From NCBI RefSeq assembly GCF_000170855.1, contig NZ_ABCQ01000007.1, positions 1 to 64,000 of the forward strand: 64,000 nucleotides of DNA, written 5' to 3'. The notes under the pieces are model-generated. The model searched no databases. It was not told the DNA's origin and saw only the letters and a program-made list of their open reading frames with translations. This document shows, one piece after another, positions 56,952 to 64,000 of the stretch. The translations under genes were made by a program, and so were the position numbers. This DNA comes from Moritella sp. PE36. Its GTDB lineage: Bacteria > Pseudomonadota > Gammaproteobacteria > Enterobacterales > Moritellaceae. How positions within the stretch are numbered: the stretch's first letter is position 1; every line of letters starts with the position of its first letter.

Positions 56952-58073
56952 TTACAGCGTACGCAGCGGGTGAGACTCAATTTCCCAAGGCGATACAAAT
57001 AAACCATCTACAAAATCAACAGGCACATCTGCGATTTGTTTATATAACCAATTCGGCTGATTGTCTTTATCGACCAGTAAAGCTCTTACACCTTCAACCA
57101 GATCCGCGTTTAAACAAACATTAACGGCTAAGTCTAATTCCAACTGGAAACAGGCTGCTAATGACAATTCAGTATATTGGTTTATCTGTCGGTATAAGAT
57201 ATGCGCAGATATCGGACTGCCTAGCAGTAACTTATTAATACTTTTCTGTAGCCAAGTATCATCACAGTCATGCGTTTCTATACAACTGATCACATCCGTT
57301 AAGCTGGTTTTTAAACTTAACTCGGTAAATAAATTTTGGTGGCTAGAGAGATTATCCGCTAAAAACAGACTGTCATCATAAAGCGCATTTAGCACCGAAT
57401 CGACTTGAGCCGAATGCTCCGCAGAGTCTGAATGCCAATTAAGTTCACGTAAATCAGTAAGTACTCGCTCTTGCTGAACTGCGGGAATTAAATACTCGCT
57501 TAAACCAAGGTATTTAGCATCGTTGGCATTAATACTTGCTCCAGTGAGACCCAGAAACAGTCCAACACCCGGCTGTGGTAAACGATTTAAAAACCATGTG
57601 GCACCAACGTCAGGGAATAAACCTATGGTGATCTCCGGCATCGCTATTCTAGCGGTTTCAGTAACAACGCGATGACTTGCCCCCATGAACAGCCCTAACC
57701 CGCCACCCATGATAATGCCATCACCCCAAACAATCAGTGGTTTACCAAAGTTGTGCAGTAGATAGTCAACTTGATACTCAGCAATAAAATATTCACTCAC
57801 GACCTGCTGCTTAGCCTCATGACCCTTAGTGGCCACTAACACTTGTTGTAATGATTTAACATCGCCACCGGCACAAAAGGCTTTCTCGCCAGTGCTGGTC
57901 AACAATACACTGACAATACGTTTATCATCCTGCCAAGCCAGTAACTGCCGATGTAACAAAGGGAACATATCGGCGCTCAGAGCATGCAACTGTCGTGCTT
58001 TATTAAGGGTAATAATACCAATGGCATGACCATCATCCGTGGCTAACTCATCAAATAATACGCTTGCTTCCAT
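56952..58073 (-). CDS. Enoyl-CoA hydratase/isomerase-family, 3-hydroxyisobutyryl-CoA hydrolase type
   Basis: 373 residues. Crotonase fold with EKAFCAGGDVKSL and GDGIIMGGGLGLFMGASHRVVTETARIAMPEITIGLFPDVGATWFLNRLP; the latter holds the Glu/Asp pair typical of the hydrolases. The longer C-terminus distinguishes it from plain hydratases. In valine breakdown it frees 3-hydroxyisobutyrate from CoA. GGAG precedes the start. Alone; no other valine genes are in the window. Confidence 0.85.
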   Translation of the reverse strand: MEASVLFDELATDDGHAIGIITLNKARQLHALSADMFPLLHRQLLAWQDDKRIVSVLLTSTGEKAFCAGGDVKSLQQVLVATKGHEAKQQVVSEYFIAEYQVDYLLHNFGKPLIVWGDGIIMGGGLGLFMGASHRVVTETARIAMPEITIGLFPDVGATWFLNRLPQPGVGLFLGLTGASINANDAKYLGLSEYLIPAVQQERVLTDLRELNWHSDSAEHSAQVDSVLNALYDDSLFLADNLSSHQNLFTELSLKTSLTDVISCIETHDCDDTWLQKSINKLLLGSPISAHILYRQINQYTELSLAACFQLELDLAVNVCLNADLVEGVRALLVDKDNQPNWLYKQIADVPVDFVDGLFVSPWEIESHPLRTL

Positions 58074-58191
58074 GTGAACTCCGACTGATAAAAAACCAGT
58101 GTAGCGACATCAACCGTTAGAAGCTATTGTGAGATACCCAAAATACTTCCGCTGTGGCATAATAGCCCCACAAAATTTAGAGGATTAATCA

Positions 58192-58761
58192 ATGACTATC
58201 GAAACAACGCTATTACAACGCAGTGGTTCTAAATGTGAAATGTGCACAGCAGAATCTAACTTAACCGCTTATGAGCTACCTGAATCACCAGAAAAAAGCT
58301 CTGACTGTGCAGTAATGCTTTGTGGTACTTGCCTTGAGCAAATCAACAACTCAGATACTCTTGATGAAAATCACTGGCGTTGCCTAAACGACAGCATGTG
58401 GAGCCAGGTACCAGCAGTACAAGTACTTGCATACCGCATGTTAAGCCGCCTAGATGCAGACTGGTCACGTGACCTACTTGATATGATGTATCTAGAAGAA
58501 GATGTTAAAGCATGGGCTGAAAAAGGCGTATTAATTGCGGCGATGACTGACACGCCTGCGCGTGATGTTAACGGCACAATCTTAAAAGCTGGCGACAACG
58601 TAAATATCATCAAAGACTTACCAGTTAAAGGTTCAAGTTTAGTGATTAAACGTGGCACCGCAGTGCGTAATATCGGTTTAACCGATAACCCATTACACAT
58701 TCAAGGCCGCGCCAACGGTACTGCAATGGTGATTATTTCTGCATACTGCAAAAAAATGTAA
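58192..58761 (+). CDS. PhnA/YjdM-like zinc-ribbon protein
   Basis: 189 residues. N-terminal zinc ribbon C-x2-C (KCEMCTAE) with a second pair (LCGTC), then a helical middle and a C-terminal SH3-like PhnA domain (VNGTILKAGDNVNIIKDLPVKGSSLVIKRGTAVRNIGLTDNP). The name PhnA is historical and does not show a phosphonate role. AGAGGA precedes the ATG. Convergent with yebC, sharing a bidirectional terminator. Confidence 0.88.
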   Translation: MTIETTLLQRSGSKCEMCTAESNLTAYELPESPEKSSDCAVMLCGTCLEQINNSDTLDENHWRCLNDSMWSQVPAVQVLAYRMLSRLDADWSRDLLDMMYLEEDVKAWAEKGVLIAAMTDTPARDVNGTILKAGDNVNIIKDLPVKGSSLVIKRGTAVRNIGLTDNPLHIQGRANGTAMVIISAYCKKM

Positions 58762-58806
58762 TTTGCTTAGCTTGTTTCGTTATTGAACGTGACTGTTAAC
58801 CAGATC

Positions 58807-58857
58807 AAAAAAGGCCGATTACTCATTCTGATAAAGAAACGGTAATCGGCCTTTTTT
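58807..58857. terminator. Bidirectional terminator
   Basis: A perfect 16-bp stem: A6 plus GGCCGATTAC paired with GTAATCGGCC plus T6, loop 19 bases. Serves the PhnA-like gene and the convergent yebC. Confidence 0.95.
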
Positions 58858-58892
58858 ATGCGCGGTGTTAATAACCGCTTATCATTGACTAA

Positions 58893-59612
58893 TTAGTCAA
58901 TGATTGCATTGTGATATACGTCTTGTACATCATCACTGTCGTTTAGTGCTGCAAGGAAACGTTCGAACATTTCAGCATCGTCACCAACAACTTCAATTTC
59001 TACTTGTGGTAAGAATGTAATGTCTTCTGCATCAAATTCAATACCTGCAAATGCGTCTGATAATGCTACTTTCGTTTTGTAGAATTCAGTGTGTGGAACA
59101 TAAACAGTAATCGTACCGTCTTCGTTCTCAACATCAGCAACATCAATTTCCGCTTCCATCAATGTTTCTAATACCGCATCTTCGTCATCAAATTTGAATT
59201 CGAATACCGCTTGATGATCGAACATGTGTGATACTGAACCTTGAGCACCCAATTTCGCGCCATTCTTAACGAATGCTTGACGAACTTCAGTGAAAGTACG
59301 TTTACCGTTGTCCGTTAGACATTCAACAATAACCATACAGTTACCAGGACCAAAACCTTCATAACTTGCGCGTTCATAATCTTCACCACCAGCGCCTGAT
59401 GCTTTTTCAATTGCACGCTCAATAACGTGACTAGGAACTTGATCTTTTTTCGCTTTTTCAATGATGCGGCGAAGACTTAAGTTGTGGTCAGGGTCGCCAC
59501 CACCAGTTTTTGCACAGACATAGATCTCTTTACCATATTTAGAGTAGATCTTAGTTTTCATGCCAGCTGTTTTAGCCATCGATAATTTACGGTTTTGGAA
59601 CGCTCTGCCCAT
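58893..59612 (-). CDS. yebC: YebC/PmpR-family protein
   Basis: 239 residues, full length. Family start MGRAFQNRK, then [36 protein letters not shown], and [19 protein letters not shown]. YebC proteins bind nucleic acid or the ribosome; roles as regulators and, more recently, as translation factors at proline-rich stretches have been reported. The variant without the usual SKW near the N-terminus resembles the second YebC paralogue (YeeN-like) of gammaproteobacteria. Confidence 0.92.
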   Translation of the reverse strand: MGRAFQNRKLSMAKTAGMKTKIYSKYGKEIYVCAKTGGGDPDHNLSLRRIIEKAKKDQVPSHVIERAIEKASGAGGEDYERASYEGFGPGNCMVIVECLTDNGKRTFTEVRQAFVKNGAKLGAQGSVSHMFDHQAVFEFKFDDEDAVLETLMEAEIDVADVENEDGTITVYVPHTEFYKTKVALSDAFAGIEFDAEDITFLPQVEIEVVGDDAEMFERFLAALNDSDDVQDVYHNAIID

Positions 59613-59862
59613 CTTAATTCACTCTCATTTTAAATTTGAAATAAATACTTACCGATTTTAGCAGGATTAACAGCATTTTTTCCACAAAAGCGTAAATATC
59701 TTATCTTTCTCCAACAAAAATTGACTAAACATCCCACGGAACTATAACCAATATAGGCTATCTGACTATTTGTCATTGTTATCAGTTAATAATATGTTCT
59801 ACTATGTTAACTAGTATTTACTTAGTTTTCATCGCATAGGTCGCCACTTGTATTTAAAAAAA

Positions 59863-61320
59863 ATGTATCTCAAAAAAATATTACGTTTGACCAGTACAGC
59901 ATTATTTGTCGGCGCGTTAGGTCTCGTTAGCTCAGTACAGGCTAGCAATAAACTGCCCGAAATCGGTACCGCAGGTATTACCGCCTTATCGATCGACCAA
60001 GAACGCCAATACGGCGCGGCTTTTATTAAAGTGGCGCGAGGCTCTTTCCCTATGGTCAGCGATCCGGTGTTACAAGAATACATTGCTGAATTGGGCGCTA
60101 AACTCATTAGCCAAGCCGATTCAGTACGCTTCCCGTTTAATTTTTTCCTGATCAAAAATGATGAAATCAATGCCGCGGCTTTTCTTGGTGGTTATGTAAA
60201 AGTGCACACTGGCTTATTCTTATATGCCGAAAGCGAAGCTGAATTTGCATCAGTTATTGCCCATGAGATCTCACACATTACCCAACGCCACCTTGCCCGT
60301 AGCTTAGAAGCACAAGCAGGCAATAGCCAACTTACAGTAGCTGGTTTAGTCGGTGCGGTATTATTAGGTATTGCTAATCCAGTAGCTGGTATTGCCATGT
60401 TACAAACCACTGTCGCCATTAATGCTCAGTCTGCGATTAACTATACCCGCGCCAATGAATTTGAAGCCGACCGTATTGGTATTCAGGTTATGGTGAATGC
60501 GGGTTACGATCCGACTGCAATGTCGACATTCTTTGGTAAGTTATCCGAGCAATATCGTTTTAGTTCAACACCACCACAAATGTTGATCACTCACCCATTA
60601 CCAACCACCCGGATCACCGAAGCACGTGACAGGGCCGCGCTGTACCCAAATAAATACTACCCGCCAAGCCTCGACTATCAATTAGCCAAAGCCCGTATTC
60701 AAGTCCGTTATGGCGTATTAAAACCAGAAGAAGCACTGCAATTTTTTCAGCATCAGCTTAAAACCAGAACGTTCAAGCTAAAAGATGCGGCACTCTACGG
60801 TCAAGCGTTGGCGTTACTGCAATTAGACAAAAATAACCAAGCGAAGAAGATTGTGGTCGAATTGGCGAAAACGCAGCCAAACAACCTATTTTATCTTGAT
60901 ACCCTTACCGATATCGATTTAGCCCTCAAACACAATGACGAAGCCATCGCACGATTACAGAAAGCCAATAACAGATATACCAATAACCCAGTTACCACCA
61001 TCAATTTAGCCGTGGCGCTACAGCAAGCAAAAAAATATAATCAAGCGAAAAAACTCATTCGAGATTATTTACGCAGTAATGAAACCGATATGATTGCGTT
61101 GAGTATTTATATTGATTTACTTAATCAAACCGATGATAAAGTAATTATGTATATGCAACGTGCCAATATGGCGCAACTCAGTGCTAACTATCCAAAAGCC
61201 CTAAACGAGCTGCAATCTGCCCGCACACTCGCGACAAGCTCGGCTGATATAGCACGCATTGATGCGCATATGGAGCAAATTGAGTTAGAAAAGCAAGAAA
61301 TGCAAGCATTGCAAAACTAG
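59863..61320 (+). CDS. bepA: BepA-type M48 metalloprotease with TPR region
   Basis: 485 residues from the ATG; a TTG at 59848 would add five. Signal peptide about 1-28 (SSVQAS). Peptidase M48 domain with zinc motif HEISH (VIAHEISHITQRH), third ligand in NEFEADRIG, then TPR-like repeats from about residue 290 to the end. BepA is a periplasmic chaperone/protease for outer-membrane protein assembly (LptD, BamA). arsC-like gene follows, as in many gammaproteobacteria. Confidence 0.93.
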   Translation: MYLKKILRLTSTALFVGALGLVSSVQASNKLPEIGTAGITALSIDQERQYGAAFIKVARGSFPMVSDPVLQEYIAELGAKLISQADSVRFPFNFFLIKNDEINAAAFLGGYVKVHTGLFLYAESEAEFASVIAHEISHITQRHLARSLEAQAGNSQLTVAGLVGAVLLGIANPVAGIAMLQTTVAINAQSAINYTRANEFEADRIGIQVMVNAGYDPTAMSTFFGKLSEQYRFSSTPPQMLITHPLPTTRITEARDRAALYPNKYYPPSLDYQLAKARIQVRYGVLKPEEALQFFQHQLKTRTFKLKDAALYGQALALLQLDKNNQAKKIVVELAKTQPNNLFYLDTLTDIDLALKHNDEAIARLQKANNRYTNNPVTTINLAVALQQAKKYNQAKKLIRDYLRSNETDMIALSIYIDLLNQTDDKVIMYMQRANMAQLSANYPKALNELQSARTLATSSADIARIDAHMEQIELEKQEMQALQN

Positions 61321-61402
61321 CCAAGGGACAGGAAACAAGGCAAAATGGGGACTTTAAGGATCCCAATTTATTTTAAGATTGTTTTAAGGAATAAACCAAG
61401 CC

Positions 61403-61753
61403 ATGACTAATGTCACTATTTATCACAATCCGCGTTGCTCTAAAAGCCGCCAAACTCTTGCATTATTAGAAGAACAAGGCGTGCAGCCTAGCATCGTGAA
61501 ATACCTCGAAACGCCACCATCAGCAGCACAACTGCAAGAAATCCTAACCTTACTCGCATTAACTCCTCGTCAATTAATGCGTATTAAAGAAGCTGAATAT
61601 AAAGCACTTGGTTTAGATGATGAAAGCTTGTCTAATGACGAACTCATTGCCGCAATGATCGCAACACCGAAATTAATCGAACGTCCAATTGTGCTAGCAA
61701 ACGGTAAAGCTACGATTGGCCGTCCACCTGAAAATGTTTTAGCCATTCTCTAA
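61403..61753 (+). CDS. arsC: ArsC-family reductase-like protein
   Basis: 116 residues. Thioredoxin-like fold with NPRCSKSRQ (catalytic Cys12, CX3R), and RPIVLANGKATIGRPPE at the end. True arsenate reductases and YfgD-type proteins share this layout; this position beside bepA matches YfgD, whose role is unproven, and no other ars gene is near. AAGGA precedes the start. Confidence 0.9.
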   Translation: MTNVTIYHNPRCSKSRQTLALLEEQGVQPSIVKYLETPPSAAQLQEILTLLALTPRQLMRIKEAEYKALGLDDESLSNDELIAAMIATPKLIERPIVLANGKATIGRPPENVLAIL

Positions 61754-61766
61754 CAACGAGCAAATA

Positions 61767-62342
61767 ATGCAAACAACACAAGAAAGACAAAAACGTATTA
61801 CGCAGTACCGATTTCTGGGACTGTTTGGCTTCTTTGGCCTGATCATACTCATGTTCGTATGGCAGTTATGGCTAACGCCAGAAAAACTACAAGACCATAC
61901 CCAATCACAAGCATTAGCTGAATTAACAGCAATGGCAGAAGCAAATCCAGAATTATTACCGCAGGTTGAAGCTGAAAAACAGAAATGGTTAGAGCGCCAA
62001 GCATCACACGAGTCAAATCCATTAGCCAAAGCCTTTATTTGGATCTTGCCATTATTATTCCCCTTCTACGGATTAGTCAAAGGCAAACCTTACACGGCCG
62101 CTTGGAGTAACTTTGTGGTGATGATCTATTACATGCATTCATTAACCATCATGTATACAGATCCAGATGAACGTTATCTTGCGATCCTAGAGTTTGCCTT
62201 AGCCAACTGTATGTTGTTTGGTAATGGCCTTTATGCCCGGATGCAGGGCAAAGAGTTAGGGCTAGGTTTTGATAAGCTAAAAGTAGTGATGGCTGCAGAA
62301 AAAGAACGCGAAGAAGCATACAAAACGCAAAGCAAAGATTAA
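61767..62342 (+). CDS. DUF2069 membrane protein with insert
   Basis: 191 residues. Membrane segment 1 about 17-36, an acidic/Gln-rich helical insert about 40-85, then two to three more membrane segments with the DUF2069 pattern FIWILPLLFPFYGLVKGKPYTAAWSNFVVMIYYMHSL and ERYLAILEFAL. Typical DUF2069 proteins are shorter; the insert between helices 1 and 2 and a charged C-terminal tail make this one longer. Function unknown. 13 bases after the arsC-like gene. Confidence 0.82.
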   Translation: MQTTQERQKRITQYRFLGLFGFFGLIILMFVWQLWLTPEKLQDHTQSQALAELTAMAEANPELLPQVEAEKQKWLERQASHESNPLAKAFIWILPLLFPFYGLVKGKPYTAAWSNFVVMIYYMHSLTIMYTDPDERYLAILEFALANCMLFGNGLYARMQGKELGLGFDKLKVVMAAEKEREEAYKTQSKD

Positions 62343-62381
62343 CCTTGTGTAGGCTCGTGCTAACAGTCACACTGAAATAAC

Positions 62382-62418
62382 AAAAAGGAAATAGTGTCAT
62401 CGACCCTATTTCCTTTTT
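62382..62418. terminator. Bidirectional terminator
   Basis: A perfect 13-bp stem AAAAAGGAAATAG / CTATTTCCTTTTT with an 11-base loop, between the convergent DUF2069 and hda genes. Confidence 0.92.
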
Positions 62419-62464
62419 ACTTTTTACTTTTTCAATATGTTGTAAGTCGTTTTGGCTTTGTTAA

Positions 62465-63178
62465 TTATAAAGAAAGGGTTTCTTTTACAAAGGGGATAGT
62501 CAATCGACGTTGCGCACTAATTGACGCTTGGTCTAATCGATCTAATGTGGCAATAAGCGTTTTCATATCACGTGATGAGCGGTTTAACAGAAAGCGAGCT
62601 ACATCCATTGGCAGCTTCAATCCTCTAAACTCAGCACGTAGTTGCAGTGCAGCTAACTTGCCATCATCATCCAATAACTGCAATTGGTAACTCACACCCC
62701 AATCTAATCGCGATAACAGATCTGGTAACTGAATACCTAAATGTCGCGCCGCGCTATTACCGGTGACGATCAATGAACCTGGGGTATTTTTATCATGGCT
62801 ATCGAGCCAACGGTTATAAAAGTTGAATAAGGCCACTTCCCACTCACGGTTCCCCGCGATCAATTCAATATTATCGATACATACAAGATCAAGATGTTCC
62901 ATACCATCAAGTACGGATGGAATCATCATAGAAGACATTTCCATCGGTAAATAAGCCGCTGAGCGATCAGCATCGGAACATTCAGTACACGTAGCATGAA
63001 GTAAATGAGAGGTGCCGGAACTCCGGTTACCAAATAGATAAATAAATGGATCACCGTCGCCTACAGCGGCATTTTTTAGCGCTGTCAGTAGCTGGACATT
63101 AGCACCGGGGTAAAAACTCGCGAAAGTTTCACCGTCGGGTAATTGTACTGGTAAAGAAAGTTGTGCTGGAGTGTTCAA
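62465..63178 (-). CDS. hda: DnaA regulatory inactivator Hda
   Basis: 237 residues from a TTG start that gives NTPAQLSLPVQLP, the E. coli-type N-terminus; GAAAGGGTG lies at good distance upstream. A longer reading to 63196 also opens with TTG. QLSLP is the sliding-clamp binding motif. AAA+ domain with a degenerate P-loop (GNRSSGTSHLLHA) and sensor/box motifs DLVCIDNIELIAG and LPDLLSRLDWG. Hda with the clamp stimulates DnaA-ATP hydrolysis after initiation. The non-ATG start is in keeping with E. coli hda. Confidence 0.93.
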   Translation of the reverse strand: MNTPAQLSLPVQLPDGETFASFYPGANVQLLTALKNAAVGDGDPFIYLFGNRSSGTSHLLHATCTECSDADRSAAYLPMEMSSMMIPSVLDGMEHLDLVCIDNIELIAGNREWEVALFNFYNRWLDSHDKNTPGSLIVTGNSAARHLGIQLPDLLSRLDWGVSYQLQLLDDDGKLAALQLRAEFRGLKLPMDVARFLLNRSSRDMKTLIATLDRLDQASISAQRRLTIPFVKETLSL

Positions 63179-63276
63179 TATCACCCTTTCATACAATCAT
63201 AAGATTAGTGTGGCCATTGTAGCATCTCAATGGCCGATAGAAAACGACTAGTAAAAAAACACATTATAAAATGTGC

Positions 63277-64000
63277 TTAATTTATCGAGTTCCACTGGAA
63301 ATTCATGTCACCAAAGGCATTTTCACTACTTTTGATCCGTTGATCTAACGACAGTTCCATTAATAGATCTTGCTGGGTACCCAGTAACACCAATTTTAAT
63401 TGAATACTTGATCCTGACACGGCTTCAAGATCAGCTTGAGCAACGGCTGATAACTCAGAAAACATCTCAATTAACTTGGCATAATCAGTAATGCCAGATA
63501 CTGCATCAACATTTAAAAACACCACTTCATTGTTTCCGGATGCTTTTACGCTATAACGTTCAGCAAGATGGTTAGCGAGATTATCTGTTAGCTCAGTACC
63601 GATTACAGTAAGCGCACCTTGACCTTGGCCATTCAACCAAACCTCATACGCTTGCTTGCTATTGCTGCGACCGTACATACTCCAATCTAGTTTATAATCA
63701 TCATTCTGTTTAATTATCTTAGCAATAATATAATTGTCGGCGGCATAACGGGTTGAAGCAAGTTCTACCGGATCGGTAAATTTACCCCATAAATCGCGAC
63801 TACTTACTTGCAATTGATCATCGAGATCCATGACTGGAAATAATACCGGGATCGCACGTTTATTTGCTTGCGCTTTAATCGCATCAATGAACTCTGCATA
63901 GTCACTGTCACTTTCGCCTCTGACACTGCGGCTAAAATCTTCATCAACGACTAACCACACAATTAACTGTGGACGATTCGAGCTCCACACACCAAATTTG
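63277..64000 (-). CDS. DUF2066 domain protein (partial)
   Basis: The C-terminal 240 residues of a leftward gene whose start lies beyond the window; the frame stays open to base 64000 (KFGVWSSNRPQLIVWLVVDED). The WSSNRPQLIVWL pattern and position next to hda match DUF2066 proteins, usually exported. Function unknown. Confidence 0.8.
   Translation of the reverse strand, partial: KFGVWSSNRPQLIVWLVVDEDFSRSVRGESDSDYAEFIDAIKAQANKRAIPVLFPVMDLDDQLQVSSRDLWGKFTDPVELASTRYAADNYIIAKIIKQNDDYKLDWSMYGRSNSKQAYEVWLNGQGQGALTVIGTELTDNLANHLAERYSVKASGNNEVVFLNVDAVSGITDYAKLIEMFSELSAVAQADLEAVSGSSIQLKLVLLGTQQDLLMELSLDQRIKSSENAFGDMNFQWNSIN

Overview
The window reads as a block of chromosome from a marine, cold-water type gammaproteobacterium. 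The lateral-flagella (laf-type) gene order, guaBA divergent from xseA, the bepA/arsC/DUF2069/hda/DUF2066 block and a formate dehydrogenase cluster with DUF3305/DUF3306 all recall Moritella and its Vibrio/Shewanella relatives. This placement is inference from gene content and protein resemblance. No rRNA, tRNA, CRISPR array, complete insertion sequence or prophage was seen.

Layout. 1-8053: end of a lateral flagellar locus. A partial LafK-type regulator and motY run leftward, then fliM-N-P-Q-R-flhB-flhA run rightward as a tight operon encoding C-ring and export-gate parts. 8090-12473: an orphan TssJ-like lipoprotein and a large secreted type I pullulanase. 12972-20111: guaBA with divergent xseA, a chemoreceptor and a Rof-like Rho inhibitor. 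20145-24722: an AraC regulator divergent from a Bcr/CflA-type drug exporter, a small conserved protein, and a Tat-exported PhoX phosphatase with a recognisable Pho box. 24876-33270: a histidine kinase/NtrC-type regulator pair, divergent from a tungstate transporter and cofactor operon (tupABC-mobA-mobB/moeA). 33883-39053: a peptide-type ABC importer. 39136-49859: a membrane formate dehydrogenase cluster (cytochrome b, Fe-S and catalytic subunits, Tat peptide, TorD chaperone, polyferredoxin, DUF3306, DUF3305), with divergent fdhD and a one-component regulator. 49937-55250: RidA, NhaC-type antiporter, D-cysteine desulfhydrase-like enzyme, TauE/SafE exporter and LysR regulator. 55576-64000: Fe-alcohol dehydrogenase, an acyl-CoA hydratase/hydrolase, PhnA-like protein, YebC, BepA, ArsC-like protein, DUF2069 protein, Hda and a partial DUF2066 protein.

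How they work together. The most interesting signal is regulatory. A textbook sigma-54 promoter (TGGCAC-N5-TTGC) precedes tupA, a good sigma-54 match precedes the polyferredoxin gene that heads the fdh operon, and each has an almost identical 15-bp dyad (GNGACA-TTT-TGTCNC) about 150 bp upstream. The two dyad-to-promoter distances differ by 11 bp, about one helical turn. The NtrC-type regulator beside tupA carries the GAFTGA loop needed to activate sigma-54. The simplest reading is that this two-component system co-regulates tungstate uptake, molybdo/tungsto-pterin assembly and formate dehydrogenase, two loci lying 18 kb apart. The fdh enzyme has Cys where the selenoenzymes have Sec, and the neighbouring transporter is of the tungstate type, so it may be a tungsten formate dehydrogenase. 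A second proposal is that the 49.9-55.3 kb block is a D-cysteine or cysteate-like catabolic unit; it is bounded by two near-identical terminators.
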